From: Hymenobacter yonginensis
GTDB lineage: Bacteria; Bacteroidota; Bacteroidia; Cytophagales; Hymenobacteraceae
Length of the DNA: 64,000 nt
Direction of reading: 5' to 3'
Assembly: GCF_027625995.1 (NCBI RefSeq)
Contig: NZ_CP115396.1
Span: 310,001 to 374,000, forward strand
The notes under the pieces were generated by a model. It saw nothing but the letters and a program-made list of their open reading frames with translations. It searched no databases and was not told where the DNA came from. Positions 17,930 through 27,211 of this stretch are shown here, piece after piece (position 1 is the first letter of the stretch; every line of letters starts with the position of its first letter). A program made the position numbers and the translations under genes.

Positions 17930-20900
17930 CTACTCCAGCACCACGCGCCGCACCAGCCTGCCCGGCGCGGCGCCTTCCATGCTGAGTAGATACGAGCCCG
18001 CCGGCAGGCCCGCTGTGGGCAGGGCCAGAGCTGCTCCACTGAAGGACACCGCCCGCACCACCTGCCCGGTGAGCGTATGCAGCGTAGCCACGGCCGTGCC
18101 GGTATGGCCCGGCACCCGAACCTGCAGCACGGTCCCGGCAGCAGCCGGCACCGGCCACACACTCAGTTGCTGAGCAGTTGTTGCGCTGGCCACCGGCAGG
18201 GCGTTGCGGTTGAGAAACACGCGCCAGCCGCTCACACCCTGAGATTCCCGATACAGCACCACCAGGTCCAGGTCGCCGTCGTTGTCCAAGTCGCCGCTGG
18301 CTGTCAGGTTGGCGGACAGGCCCAGGATGGTGGAAAACAGCGGGGCGGCTTCGCTGAACGTGCCGCGGCCGTTGTTGGTGTACAAGCGCAGCTCCAGCCT
18401 ACCAGACGCCGTCAGCGCATCAATGTCGCCGTCGCCGTCGATATCGCCAATCGGCTCGGAGTTGGCTTCAAACGGGCTGTTGAACGCGAAGCCCGGCCCC
18501 TTGGTGAAGTTGCCCTGGCCGTCGTTGGCCATTACCGAGGAGCCCCACAGCATATCCAGGTCGCCGTCGCCGTCGAGGTCCTGCAGCGGAAACTCCACGG
18601 CGCTGCTGCTGCCCAAGAAGAGCTTGGTTGAAAAGCTGCCCGTGCCATCGTTGCGAAACCAGCTTACCCCGAACGTATCCTCCGACACCAGCACATCCAG
18701 GTCGGCGTCGTTGTCGAGGTCGGCCAGGGCGCAGCCGCGCACGGTGAAAGCGGAGCTGGAGCCGGCCAGGTTGCCGGAGCTGCTGAAGCTGCCGCGGCCG
18801 TCGTTGAAGTGCACGCTGCCGTCCACCACATCCAGGTCGCCGTCGCCGTCCACGTCGCCCACGGCGAAGCTGGTCCCGAACGAGTTGCGCAGGCGTTCCT
18901 TACGGCTGAAGGTGCCGCGGCCATCATTGAGCCAGACGGTGGTTTCGTTGCGGGGAAAGCCGGAGGACATGTCGGTAATGGTCTGGCCCACAAAATCCAC
19001 GTCGCCATCCTGGTCGAGGTCGGCCAGCTCGAAGCCCCACACCTGCACGTTGCCCGGCAGCAGCGGCACCGGGCTGCCAAACTGCCCCGCGCCATTGTTC
19101 AGGCACACCAGCAGCGGCGGCGAAAGGGTAGCGGTGCCCACGTAAAATTCCGTAACGAGGTCCAGATCGGTGTCGCCGTCGATGTCGGCCAGGCGCAGGC
19201 GCATGGGGTAGGCGTAGCCGTACGTCTGGCTGAAGCCCGGCGTGAAGGCGCCGGAGCCGCCCGCGTCGGCCGTGAACTGCCACACCGCCGGGCGGGCCAG
19301 CGGCAGGCCGGTGCTGCCCCGCACACCCGTCGGGATGATGGCCGTCAGCGGCTCGCCGGCCTGGAAGGGCCGGGCCGCAGAGAAGGTGAGCGTGCTGCCG
19401 CTGGCCGTGGTGGTGCCCAACTGCCGCCCCGAGTAGCGGCCATATACGTGCAGCTGGTTGGTGGGCGCGCTGCCCACCGGCCCCGAAAACGTGGCGTCTA
19501 CCGTTGTGGTGCGAACGGCCGGCCGGTTGGGGGCCGGCGAGAAGGCCGCCAGGCTGATGGTCGGCAACGCGGTGCCGTTGTTGAGCTGCCACTGCACTTG
19601 GGAGTAGCCCAGGCCCAGCACATCCACATCGTCGTCGTCGTCGAGGTCGGCCAAAACGAGGGCGCGGGGCGGCTGGGTTAGTGTAAGCGGGGTACCGTCG
19701 CGGAACTCGCCGCGGCCATTATTCAGGCGAACCAGCACCCGCCGGTCCTGGTCGTTGCCCAGCAGCAGATCCAGGTCACCGTCGCCGTCGAGGTCGTTGG
19801 CGGCCACGCAGGGCATCGTGCTGTTGATGGAGCCAATAGGGTAGTTGAAGCCGCCCCCGAAGCTGCCCTGGCCGTTGTTGAAGCGTATGCCCACCATGGC
19901 GCCGTCGTAGCTGAAGTTGGTGCAAAGCAGGTCCAGGTCGCCGTCGAGGTCGAGGTCGGCCAGGTCGAGGGCCTGTGCATTACCGCCCACGGCCACGGCT
20001 GGCGCCGGCAGCAGCCCGGCCACGCCCGCGTTGAAAAAGGGTATCACGCTCTGCGCGGCGTTGTGGCTGGCCACCACATCCAGGTCGCCGTCGTTGTCAA
20101 TATCGGCGGCGGCCACGGTGGCCTCCGTGCTCAGGCCGATGCGCGCGTAGGTCCACTGCACCGGAAAAGCGCCGCGGCCATTGTTGAGGCGCACCCCTAC
20201 AGCCCCGCCGCCCACGCTGCCGCTCATGTTGCAGCTGAAAAACATATCCAGGTGGCCGTCGCCATTGAGGTCGGCCAGCCCCAAACCCCGGCCCGCGAGG
20301 CCGCCCAGCGCGCCGCTGCTGCTGCCCGCGCCCCCGAAGCGGCCCTGCCCGTCGTTGGCGTACACGTTGTAGAAGCCGCTGCTGCCGTCGGTGGGCTGTT
20401 CCAGCGTCACCAAATCCAGGTCGTGGTCTTCATCCACGTCGGCCAGGGTGGCGGCCATTGCCCGGCGGGTCAGCGGCTGGTCGGGCACGGCCACCAGCAC
20501 GCCCCGCCCGCTGTTCAGGCGTAGCGCCAACTGCCCATCCCGGTCCGACTGAGCGTCGTTGAGCGTCAGGACGTCCAGGTGGCCGTTGCCGTCCACGTCG
20601 CCGCTCAGCAGCAGGCGGCCACTGGTGTTGATGAGGCTGCTGCTGCCGCCGCCAAACACGCCGTTGCCACCGCCACCGGCCGAAAACTGCCAGACCTGCG
20701 GCCGGGCCAGAGCCCGGCCGGCGGCGTTGCGGGCCAGCGTATCCACGGTAGCCCACAGCTTTTCGCCGGCTCTGAACCGGGTGCCGGGCGTGAAACTGAG
20801 CTGGTTGCCGCTGAGCGTGGCCACGCCGGCCAGCCGGCCGCCGGCCTGCGCGCTGTACACGCGCAACGCTTGCTGCGAGCCGGTCCGTAGCGGCTCCGAA

Positions 20901-21067
20901 AACTGCACGGTCACGCTTGTGGCGCGGGCCGCCGGGGCATTGCGGGCCGGCGCCAGACTCTGGATAGTGGGTTGGGCCAGCGCGTGGCCGGCTAGCAGCA
21001 GACCGGCCGCTGTAAGCGCGGTTTGGAGCGCCTGCAAGCGGATAATGCGGAGTAAGCGTGTAAGCAT
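17930..21067 (-). CDS. FG-GAP/VCBS repeat surface protein with SbsA-like Ig domains and T9SS sorting domain
   Basis: 1045 residues. A signal peptide ends HALAQ. An SbsA-type Ig-like domain (about 35-150, closing with WQFSAGG) is followed by seven FG-GAP repeats, a second SbsA-like Ig domain (closing with WQFTADAGG), seven more FG-GAP repeats and a C-terminal T9SS-like sorting domain (LSVWPVPAAAGTVLQVRV ... RRVVLE). I count 14 calcium-loop motifs of the type D-x-D-x-D-G-D-x-D, for example DLDGDGDLDLL. FG-GAP repeats form beta-propellers, so two seven-bladed propellers fit the count. An extracellular adhesive or carbohydrate-binding role is likely. It ends 109 bases before the coiled-coil gene start and may be cotranscribed with it. 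Confidence 0.88.
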   Translation of the reverse strand: MLTRLLRIIRLQALQTALTAAGLLLAGHALAQPTIQSLAPARNAPAARATSVTVQFSEPLRTGSQQALRVYSAQAGGRLAGVATLSGNQLSFTPGTRFRAGEKLWATVDTLARNAAGRALARPQVWQFSAGGGGNGVFGGGSSSLINTSGRLLLSGDVDGNGHLDVLTLNDAQSDRDGQLALRLNSGRGVLVAVPDQPLTRRAMAATLADVDEDHDLDLVTLEQPTDGSSGFYNVYANDGQGRFGGAGSSSGALGGLAGRGLGLADLNGDGHLDMFFSCNMSGSVGGGAVGVRLNNGRGAFPVQWTYARIGLSTEATVAAADIDNDGDLDVVASHNAAQSVIPFFNAGVAGLLPAPAVAVGGNAQALDLADLDLDGDLDLLCTNFSYDGAMVGIRFNNGQGSFGGGFNYPIGSINSTMPCVAANDLDGDGDLDLLLGNDQDRRVLVRLNNGRGEFRDGTPLTLTQPPRALVLADLDDDDDVDVLGLGYSQVQWQLNNGTALPTISLAAFSPAPNRPAVRTTTVDATFSGPVGSAPTNQLHVYGRYSGRQLGTTTASGSTLTFSAARPFQAGEPLTAIIPTGVRGSTGLPLARPAVWQFTADAGGSGAFTPGFSQTYGYAYPMRLRLADIDGDTDLDLVTEFYVGTATLSPPLLVCLNNGAGQFGSPVPLLPGNVQVWGFELADLDQDGDVDFVGQTITDMSSGFPRNETTVWLNDGRGTFSRKERLRNSFGTSFAVGDVDGDGDLDVVDGSVHFNDGRGSFSSSGNLAGSSSAFTVRGCALADLDNDADLDVLVSEDTFGVSWFRNDGTGSFSTKLFLGSSSAVEFPLQDLDGDGDLDMLWGSSVMANDGQGNFTKGPGFAFNSPFEANSEPIGDIDGDGDIDALTASGRLELRLYTNNGRGTFSEAAPLFSTILGLSANLTASGDLDNDGDLDLVVLYRESQGVSGWRVFLNRNALPVASATTAQQLSVWPVPAAAGTVLQVRVPGHTGTAVATLHTLTGQVVRAVSFSGAALALPTAGLPAGSYLLSMEGAAPGRLVRRVVLE

Positions 21068-21091
21068 AGAGGATAGATGAAGTCAGAAAAT

Positions 21092-21099
21092 CAAATATA
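21092..21099 (-). promoter_or_regulatory. -7 promoter element of the FG-GAP gene
   Basis: Minus strand reads TATATTTG, matching TAnnTTTG, 25 bases upstream of the ATG at 21067 in the divergent gap shared with the ABC exporter gene. No clear -33 was found. Confidence 0.4.
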
Positions 21100-21196
21100 G
21101 GGGAGTGCCTGGCACACTACCGCCCGCGCCCCGCTCGGCCACTGCCAAAACGGCCGCCGCCGCACTCCGGCCCGAAGTGTGCCGTACACAGCTTCT

Positions 21197-23080
21197 ATGG
21201 CTCGTTCCGACTCTTTCTTTTCCACGATTTCCGCCAAAAAGCCCCGCCCCGACGGCAAGCCCGCCCTCACGGTGCGGGAGCGGTTTTCGGCCCTCAAAAA
21301 CCTGCCCGCGTTTCTGCGCCTGATCTGGCAGACCAGCCCGGCGCTGGCCCTCGGCAACATGGCGCTGCGCCTGTTGCGGGCAGCCCTGCCGGTGGCCATG
21401 CTCTACGTGGGCCAACTGATTCTTGACAGTGTAGTGCAGCTTAGTAGCCAGCCCGTGGAGGCGCGGCAGCTCACGCCGGTACTCACGCTGGTGGCGCTGG
21501 AGTTTGGCCTCGCCATCTTCTCCGACGCCCTGGGCCGCGGCGTGGCCCTGCTCGACTCGCTGCTCGGCGACCTGTTCGCCAACCAGAGCTCCATCCGGCT
21601 CATGGAGCACGCCGCCCGGCTGGACCTCGACCAGTTCGAGGACAGCGCTTTCTACGACAAGCTGGAGCGGGCCCGCCGCCAGACTCTCTCGCGCACCGTG
21701 CTCATGTCGCAGGTGCTGAGCCAGGCCCAGGACGTCATTACGATGGGCTTTCTGGCCGTGGGCCTCGCTGCCTTCAACCCCTGGCTGCTGCTGCTGCTGT
21801 TGGTGGCGGTGGTGCCGGCGTTTCTGGGTGAAAGCCACTTCAACGAGCGCAGCTACTCGCTGGTACATGGCTGGACGCCCGAGCGGCGCGAGCTGGACTA
21901 CCTGCGCCAGACCGGCGCTTCCGACGAAACGGCCAAGGAAGTGAAGATCTTCGGCCTCTCGGGCTTCCTCGTTGACCGGTTCCGCACCCTGTCCGACGAC
22001 TTCTACCAGAAAAACAAGGACCTCGTGATTCGGCGGGCCGGCTGGGGCGCATTTTTCGCGGCCGTGGGCGCGGCCGGCTACTACGCGGCCTACGTGTACA
22101 TCATCAGCGAGACGGTGCGCGGGCGCGTCAGCATCGGGCAGCTCACGTTTCTGGCCGGCTCGTTTGCCCGCATGCGGGGCCTGCTCGAAGGTATTCTGAG
22201 CCGCTTCAGCGCCGTGGCCGAAGGGGCGCTGTACCTGCAGGATTTCTTCGACTTCTTCGCGCTGCGGCCGCGCATCGTGCGGCAGGAGCTGACCGGTGAA
22301 CGCCCGGTACCCTTTCCGCGGCCGATCAAGCAAGGGTTTACGTTTGAAAACGTGGGCTTCAAGTACCGCAACACCGATAAATGGGCGCTGCGCAACCTTA
22401 GCTTCCAGCTGCAGGCCGGCGAAAAGCTGGCGCTGGTAGGCGAAAACGGAGCCGGCAAAACCACCCTCGTCAAGCTGCTTTCCCGCCTCTACGACCCCAC
22501 CGAAGGCCGTATCCTGCTCGATGGCTACGACCTGCGCGAATACGACCCGGCCGAGTTGCGCCAGGAAATCGGGGTGATTTTCCAGGACTTCGTGCGCTTC
22601 CAGCTGCCGGCCGGCCAGAACCTGGCCGTGGGCCGCATCGAGCAGAAAGACAACCAGCCGCGCATCGAGCAGGCCGCCCAGCAAAGCCTCGCCGACTCCG
22701 TTATTGCCAAGCTACCCGGCGGCTACGAGCAGATGATTGGCCGCCGCTTCAACGGCGGCGTAGACCTAAGCGGCGGCGAGTGGCAGAAGATTGCCCTCGG
22801 CCGCGCCTACATGCGCGACGCCCAACTGCTCATCCTCGACGAGCCCACCGCCGCCCTCGACGCCCGCGCCGAGTACGAGGTGTTCCAGCGCTTCAAGGAG
22901 CTGACCCAGGGCAAAACCGCCGTGCTCATCAGCCACCGCTTCAGCACCGTGCGCATGGCCGACCGGATTCTGGTCATCGAGAACGGGCAGTGCCAGGAAA
23001 TCGGGAGCCATGAGGAGCTGCTGGCCCGCGGCGGCCGCTACGCCGAGCTGTTCCGCCTGCAGGCCGCCGGGTATCAGTAG
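21197..23080 (+). CDS. ABC exporter, fused permease and ATPase
   Basis: 627 residues from the ATG at 21197; an in-frame GTG at 21179 would add six residues. The N-terminal half has a type I exporter transmembrane domain. The C-terminal ATPase has Walker A GENGAGKTTL, a Q-loop in IFQDFVRFQ, signature LSGGEWQKIALGRA, Walker B LLILDEPTAALD and the H-loop ISHRF. One polypeptide holds one permease and one ATPase, so it should act as a homodimer in the inner membrane. The substrate cannot be inferred; there is no protease or precursor peptide gene beside it. It is transcribed away from the FG-GAP gene. Confidence 0.92.
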   Translation: MARSDSFFSTISAKKPRPDGKPALTVRERFSALKNLPAFLRLIWQTSPALALGNMALRLLRAALPVAMLYVGQLILDSVVQLSSQPVEARQLTPVLTLVALEFGLAIFSDALGRGVALLDSLLGDLFANQSSIRLMEHAARLDLDQFEDSAFYDKLERARRQTLSRTVLMSQVLSQAQDVITMGFLAVGLAAFNPWLLLLLLVAVVPAFLGESHFNERSYSLVHGWTPERRELDYLRQTGASDETAKEVKIFGLSGFLVDRFRTLSDDFYQKNKDLVIRRAGWGAFFAAVGAAGYYAAYVYIISETVRGRVSIGQLTFLAGSFARMRGLLEGILSRFSAVAEGALYLQDFFDFFALRPRIVRQELTGERPVPFPRPIKQGFTFENVGFKYRNTDKWALRNLSFQLQAGEKLALVGENGAGKTTLVKLLSRLYDPTEGRILLDGYDLREYDPAELRQEIGVIFQDFVRFQLPAGQNLAVGRIEQKDNQPRIEQAAQQSLADSVIAKLPGGYEQMIGRRFNGGVDLSGGEWQKIALGRAYMRDAQLLILDEPTAALDARAEYEVFQRFKELTQGKTAVLISHRFSTVRMADRILVIENGQCQEIGSHEELLARGGRYAELFRLQAAGYQ

Positions 23081-23157
23081 GAAGATTAGCGAAGTCCGGG
23101 AGTGTGGGTATTTTTCGGCAAGTGAGGCTTCTATCCAAGTAGTTAAATGGAAATGCT

Positions 23158-23694
23158 ATGCAGATTAAGACCGTATCGTTGGGGCTGCTAGTTATGGTGA
23201 GTGGGATAATGCCCGGCTGCGACGAGCCCTACTGCACCAGCCGCTTTCTGGATGTGGAAGGAATATCTTTGGTAGCAAGCACCAGCAGCACGCAGCCGGT
23301 AGTAGCCAATGCGACAGTGTATTCCATTGCACTACAGCTGAAATGCACCTTGCAAACCAAAGGTTATGGCGTTCAGCTGCCCCAGGGCGGATTCAGGGCC
23401 TTCGCTGATTGCAAACCACCTGACTATACCGAGTGGGGCGATTCGGTGGTTGTTACCAGCCGCTTTGATTATGATCTGCAACACCCTGCCGGTACGTCCC
23501 TCAATGACCTGCTGGACTTAGAAGCACGTCTGACGAGTGTACAGCAGTTCCATCCAGTCGATTTAGACCAGAATACTTTCCGGTTCTTGCAACGCCCAGC
23601 CACTTCTGGACCACAGCAGTTTAGGGTATATTATCGCCAGACAAATGGCGAGGTGTATACCGCCGAAACAGTAGTGATGAACCTACTACGCTGA
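23158..23694 (+). CDS. Hypothetical lipoprotein, paralog 1 of a local three-member family
   Basis: 178 residues with a lipoprotein signal peptide; the likely lipobox Cys is in IMPGCDEP. The second half has the phrases VVVTSRFDYD, QHPAGTSLNDLL and QQFRVYYRQTNGEVYTAET, which recur in the lipoproteins at 25153 and 25733. Family unknown to me; in Bacteroidota such proteins often carry only a DUF label. Base composition is less GC-rich than the ABC gene upstream. It is separated from its paralogs by four small unrelated genes or gaps. Confidence 0.8.
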   Translation: MQIKTVSLGLLVMVSGIMPGCDEPYCTSRFLDVEGISLVASTSSTQPVVANATVYSIALQLKCTLQTKGYGVQLPQGGFRAFADCKPPDYTEWGDSVVVTSRFDYDLQHPAGTSLNDLLDLEARLTSVQQFHPVDLDQNTFRFLQRPATSGPQQFRVYYRQTNGEVYTAETVVMNLLR

Positions 23695-23902
23695 CTAAAA
23701 TCGCTGCAGGGCATGTGGCATATAATGATTCAGCTACTGCGCGTCTGCACAATACCGACGGAGTATTCAAGAAACGGAGTTATGTTGCGGTAAGCCCCCG
23801 ACAGTGAATTGCCGGCCCCAATTTAGGTCGGCATGCGTTGGGGGTGTGCGAGTTTAGCTGCACTAACTGACCGCACAGTTTACCATCAAGTGTCAAACAC
23901 AT

Positions 23903-24169
23903 ATGCCAACCCAGCCGGATTACTCGAAACTCACCTTGCCGGAATTGCTGGAAGAAGAAAAAAAGCTCAAGCGTAATGAAATGCTCGCTGCCGCTGCCAT
24001 AGGGTTTCTGTTGGGAGTTATGGGGTATGGGCTGGTGCGGAATGGGTTTGGGCTGCTGTACACCGCAATTCCCTTGCTCCTGATTTTAGGGATTTACCGG
24101 CATTCGCAAGGCCAGAAACTGGTGCTGCAGCAGATCCGGGCGGAAATCGGCCGCCGCCGCCAGGAATAG
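23903..24169 (+). CDS. Small two-helix membrane protein
   Basis: 88 residues. An N-terminal charged amphipathic helix (KLTLPELLEEEKKLKRNE), two transmembrane helices with a short turn, and a charged C-terminal helix (QQIRAEIGRRRQE). No family recognised. The next gene has the same layout, so they may be distant paralogs. The 208-base gap before it shows nothing I can name. Confidence 0.65.
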   Translation: MPTQPDYSKLTLPELLEEEKKLKRNEMLAAAAIGFLLGVMGYGLVRNGFGLLYTAIPLLLILGIYRHSQGQKLVLQQIRAEIGRRRQE

Positions 24170-24265
24170 GGCCGGCTGTATATTGCGCCGCCAGGGACCC
24201 GGCCGGCAGCCGGCCCGAAGGACGTGCGGGCTTTCTTGGCGGTCTGAACTTTCACTGAAAATCAA

Positions 24266-24529
24266 ATGGCAAACAAGAGCCTCAGCGGAGACCTAGCGCA
24301 GCTTGCCCTAGCCGAGCTGCACTCCCGCAAAAACAAGCTTAAGGGCGCCATCATCGGCCTCGGAATTGTGATGGTAGTGGCCCTAGTGATGGTGCTCTAC
24401 GCGGCGATAAACAGCAAGAAGTACGCCTTGCTGGCGACGCTGCCGGCCATGTTTCTCTCGCTGCTGCCCAGCGTCATCGTGCTAAGCAAGATCAACAAGG
24501 AAATAGCCGCCCGCCCGCCCATCCAGTAG
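24266..24529 (+). CDS. Small two-helix membrane protein
   Basis: 87 residues. Same plan as the preceding gene: an N-terminal helix LAQLALAELHSRKNKLK, two transmembrane helices (about 27-48 and 53-73) and a short basic tail (SKINKEIAARPP). Function unknown. Start ATG at 24266; no clear Shine-Dalgarno. Confidence 0.65.
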   Translation: MANKSLSGDLAQLALAELHSRKNKLKGAIIGLGIVMVVALVMVLYAAINSKKYALLATLPAMFLSLLPSVIVLSKINKEIAARPPIQ

Positions 24530-24571
24530 CTACCAGCGCCGCCTCAAATGGCACCAATCTAACCTCCGGGT

Positions 24572-25024
24572 ATGACGACCACTTATCTATTCCACCCGGA
24601 TATTTTCACTGAAGCCCAAGCCACCATTGCCGCGCTGCTGGCCACTGCCCTACAAGCCGCCGAGGCCGAGCTACTCGCCGACCTGCGCTACCAGCAGCAG
24701 CGCCAGCCAGTACAGGCGTGGCTGGCCTACGCCGGTGGCCAGTTGGTGGGCTGTAAGCTGGGCTACGAGCGCCAGCCGGGCCACTACTACAGTTGGCTGG
24801 GCGGCGTTCACCCCGATTTCCGGGGCCGGGGCCTGGCCGCCGAGCTGATGCACCGCCAGCACGCCTGGTGCCAGACGCAGGGCTACCGTGCCGTGCGCAC
24901 CCACACCTACAACCGCTGGCGCGCCATGCTGCTCCTGAACCTGCGCCACGGCTTCGACATCATCGGCACCATGCAGGGGCCCCGCGGGCTGACGATTGTA
25001 TTGGAAAAGGAGCTGGAGGCGTGA
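24572..25024 (+). CDS. GNAT family N-acetyltransferase
   Basis: 150 residues, the full length of a single GNAT domain. The acetyl-CoA-binding motif A is GVHPDFRGRGLAAELM, with the V-x-P-x-x-R-G-x-G-x-A pattern. It is preceded by the strand GHYYSWLGG and followed by AVRTHTYNRWRAMLLLNLRHGFDIIG, the usual motif B region. Substrate unknown; the neighbours do not suggest one. It starts 42 bases after the small membrane protein gene. Confidence 0.88.
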   Translation: MTTTYLFHPDIFTEAQATIAALLATALQAAEAELLADLRYQQQRQPVQAWLAYAGGQLVGCKLGYERQPGHYYSWLGGVHPDFRGRGLAAELMHRQHAWCQTQGYRAVRTHTYNRWRAMLLLNLRHGFDIIGTMQGPRGLTIVLEKELEA

Positions 25025-25152
25025 TGCGGAGTGCAGCCGTGCAACCTTTGCCGGCAAATAGCTCTCATCCATACGTGCTACTAGAGACCCTGACATTGAG
25101 CAGACCTTGAACTGGTGCAAGACATAAAACTGTCTACTTCAACCTATCTGCT

Positions 25153-25722
25153 ATGAAAAAGCTGCTGTTGTGTGCTCTGGCGATAATCGGCCTGCCGGCC
25201 TGTGATATATGTGGCCCTTTTGACGAGCAGTTCGGTGACGTCACGGGGCTGACAATGGTGGCAGTACAGCATCGTGCGGGCACAAGTGTTCAGGTGTTGA
25301 CGGCCGGCCAAAGTGCTTCTGTAGCAGAATTCAAGCTATTAATGCGCCTCAACGTACGGCTGTATAGTGCCGCTCCGGTTCCTACTGGAGGCTTTTCAGC
25401 AATGGCATGTGATTACCCTTCGCCATCTTATGAGGCTCAGGTTGATTCCATTACAATTACGAGCCGTTACGACTTCGATGCACAGCATCCGGCCGGTACT
25501 TCGCTCAATAGCCTTCTGCGGCTTGATGACGGATACGCGAGCAGCCAACGGCTGTCAGATTTGATGAAGGATCCACAGTATATACCATACCTACAGGATC
25601 GTAATCTACAGTTCACGCAGGCCCCGACCAGCTCGGCTACGCAGCAATTCCGGGTGCGCTACCACCAAACCAACGGCGAGGTGTACACTGCCGAAACGGT
25701 ACCCGTCACCATCCAGCCCTGA
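25153..25722 (+). CDS. Hypothetical lipoprotein, paralog 2 of a local three-member family
   Basis: 189 residues with a lipoprotein signal peptide and lipobox GLPAC, the Cys near residue 17. It shares TITSRYDFDAQHPAGTSLN and QQFRVRYHQTNGEVYTAET with the proteins at 23158 and 25733. It ends 10 bases before the next paralog, so the two are almost certainly cotranscribed. Its GC content is lower than that of the third paralog. No known domain recognised; an outer-membrane-anchored role is inferred from the lipobox only. Confidence 0.82.
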   Translation: MKKLLLCALAIIGLPACDICGPFDEQFGDVTGLTMVAVQHRAGTSVQVLTAGQSASVAEFKLLMRLNVRLYSAAPVPTGGFSAMACDYPSPSYEAQVDSITITSRYDFDAQHPAGTSLNSLLRLDDGYASSQRLSDLMKDPQYIPYLQDRNLQFTQAPTSSATQQFRVRYHQTNGEVYTAETVPVTIQP

Positions 25723-25732
25723 GCCGGCCACC

Positions 25733-26326
25733 ATGCGCCTTAAGAAATATTTGATGGCCGCGGCTGCGGTGCCAGTAGCTTTGGCCGGGGCCGCGTTGCT
25801 GCCCGCCTGTGCCGACGACGACGACGCCTGCCGCTACGACGCGGTGCCGCGCTTCTACCGCACCCAGGCTGTGGTGCTGGCCGCCAGCAGCCAGCGCACC
25901 GGCCAGCAACTGGCCGACAACGAGGCGGTAGCCGCCGCTGACTTGAGGCTAGCTGTGCAGCTCCAGAAAACCTACTACGGCCACCAGCCCGCTCGGCGCT
26001 GGCAGCTGCTGCCCGCCGCCTACGCCTGCCCGCCCGCACCCGCGCCTGGCTACCTGGGCACGCCGCAGGTGCTCGATTCGGTGGTGGTGCGCAGCCGCTA
26101 CCCCTACGATGCGCAGCATCCGGCCGGGGCCTCCCTCAACGACCTGTTGCTGGAAGCCGACACCGGCCAGCCGCTGCCGGCGCGCGCCAGCCGCAGTGCC
26201 GAGCCGCAACTGCAGCTGCGGGTGCCGCCCGCCGCGCCCGGCCCCCAGCAGTTTGTGGTGCGTTACCGGCTGTCCGATGGCACAGTGTACTCTGCCCAGA
26301 CGCCGGTGCTGCAGTTGAGCCGCTGA
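25733..26326 (+). CDS. Hypothetical lipoprotein, paralog 3 of a local three-member family
   Basis: 197 residues. A lipoprotein signal peptide with LLPAC precedes an Asp-rich start (ADDDDACRYD). The family phrases VVVRSRYPYDAQHPAGASLNDLL and QQFVVRYRLSDGTVYSAQT are present, so the fold is shared, but the DNA is much more GC-rich and the central part has diverged. Directly downstream of paralog 2. Confidence 0.82.
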   Translation: MRLKKYLMAAAAVPVALAGAALLPACADDDDACRYDAVPRFYRTQAVVLAASSQRTGQQLADNEAVAAADLRLAVQLQKTYYGHQPARRWQLLPAAYACPPAPAPGYLGTPQVLDSVVVRSRYPYDAQHPAGASLNDLLLEADTGQPLPARASRSAEPQLQLRVPPAAPGPQQFVVRYRLSDGTVYSAQTPVLQLSR

Positions 26327-26431
26327 GGCTATGCCAAAATTTTGTACGGCTGCTTTCGGCTGATTGTCAGGCGCTAACCCGCCCGGAGTTTCGTAACTTG
26401 AAGATGGTGTCACCCCATTTCACTGTTACGC

Positions 26432-27031
26432 ATGAAACCAACTCTTACGCTACTAGGTATGGGCTTGGCCATGGCGCTTTCCGGCTGCTTTGCCGCCCGC
26501 CAGGCCCGCATCGATTCCGACTACAGCTACACCGGCAACTTCCGCCGCTACCGCACCTACGAGTTCGTGACCGGCGAAGGGCTGGCTGCCGATTCCAGCA
26601 AGCTGGGCGAAGCCGTCCGCGACGCCATCCGGACGCGCCTGAAGGTGCAGGGCTACAAGTCCAACAAGCGCCGCCCCGACCTGCTGGTGAACTTCCGGGT
26701 GTTTGAAGGCGACATGAAATTTCGGGGCTATCTGCAGGAAGACATCGGCCGCTGGGTGAAGGAAGAGAAGGTGGAAGACGAGGAAACGCCTCCGGACAAC
26801 CGCCAGGGCTACCAGCCCCAGCGTATTCTGCTGGCCGAGGGCACGCTGCTCATCACCCTCATCGACAACCGCACCAACCGCGCCGTCTGGAACGGCTACG
26901 CCTCGGGCGTCACGGTGCCCAAAGGCCCGCAGGGCGAGCTGGTGCTGCGCCGCTCCGTCCGCTCCATCTTCGACCAGTACCGCGTCTTCACCGAAGGCTA
27001 CCTCGAAGGCAGCCAGATGACGGAAAACTAA
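26432..27031 (+). CDS. DUF4136 domain lipoprotein
   Basis: 199 residues with a lipoprotein signal peptide, lipobox ALSGC. The mature part matches the DUF4136 plan: an opening DSDYSYTGNFRRYRTYEF, a helix with AVRDAIRTRLKVQGYK, then DLLVNFRV, and later LLITLIDNRTNRAVWNGYASG. DUF4136 proteins are periplasmic or outer-membrane lipoproteins of unknown function. A separate transcription unit, ending just before a palindromic repeat. Confidence 0.85.
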   Translation: MKPTLTLLGMGLAMALSGCFAARQARIDSDYSYTGNFRRYRTYEFVTGEGLAADSSKLGEAVRDAIRTRLKVQGYKSNKRRPDLLVNFRVFEGDMKFRGYLQEDIGRWVKEEKVEDEETPPDNRQGYQPQRILLAEGTLLITLIDNRTNRAVWNGYASGVTVPKGPQGELVLRRSVRSIFDQYRVFTEGYLEGSQMTEN

Positions 27032-27083
27032 GGTCGAAAACGATAGATAAGAATGTCGTTCCCAGTAGAACGTCATTCCCAAT

Positions 27084-27179
27084 AGAACGTCATTCCGAGC
27101 AGAGCGAGGAATCTCGCTAGTGTGGTAGAATCAGTTACCACACTAGCGAGATTCCTCGCTCCGCTCGGAATGACGTTCT
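27084..27179. repeat. Intergenic palindromic repeat, family A copy 2
   Basis: Long inverted repeat with outer ends AGAACGTCATTCCGAGC and GCTCGGAATGACGTTCT and inner arms around TCGCTAGTGTGGTA / TACCACACTAGCGA with an 8-base loop. Two extra partial heads (GAATGTCGTTCCCAGT, GAACGTCATTCCCAAT) precede it at 27051-27083. It lies between convergent genes. Confidence 0.8.
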
Positions 27180-27211
27180 TTCGTTACCTGTCACCTCATC
27201 ACCTCATCACC

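Noticed and set aside
18240-20600. Regular repeats in the FG-GAP gene considered as CRISPR or satellite DNA
   Set aside because: The repeated GTCGCCGTCG pieces encode the D-x-D-G-D calcium loops in one reading frame; spacing is irregular and no spacers are unique in the CRISPR sense.
27030-27185. Insertion sequence at the family A repeat
   Set aside because: No open frame for a transposase and no target-site duplication that I can define; it is a short palindromic element only.
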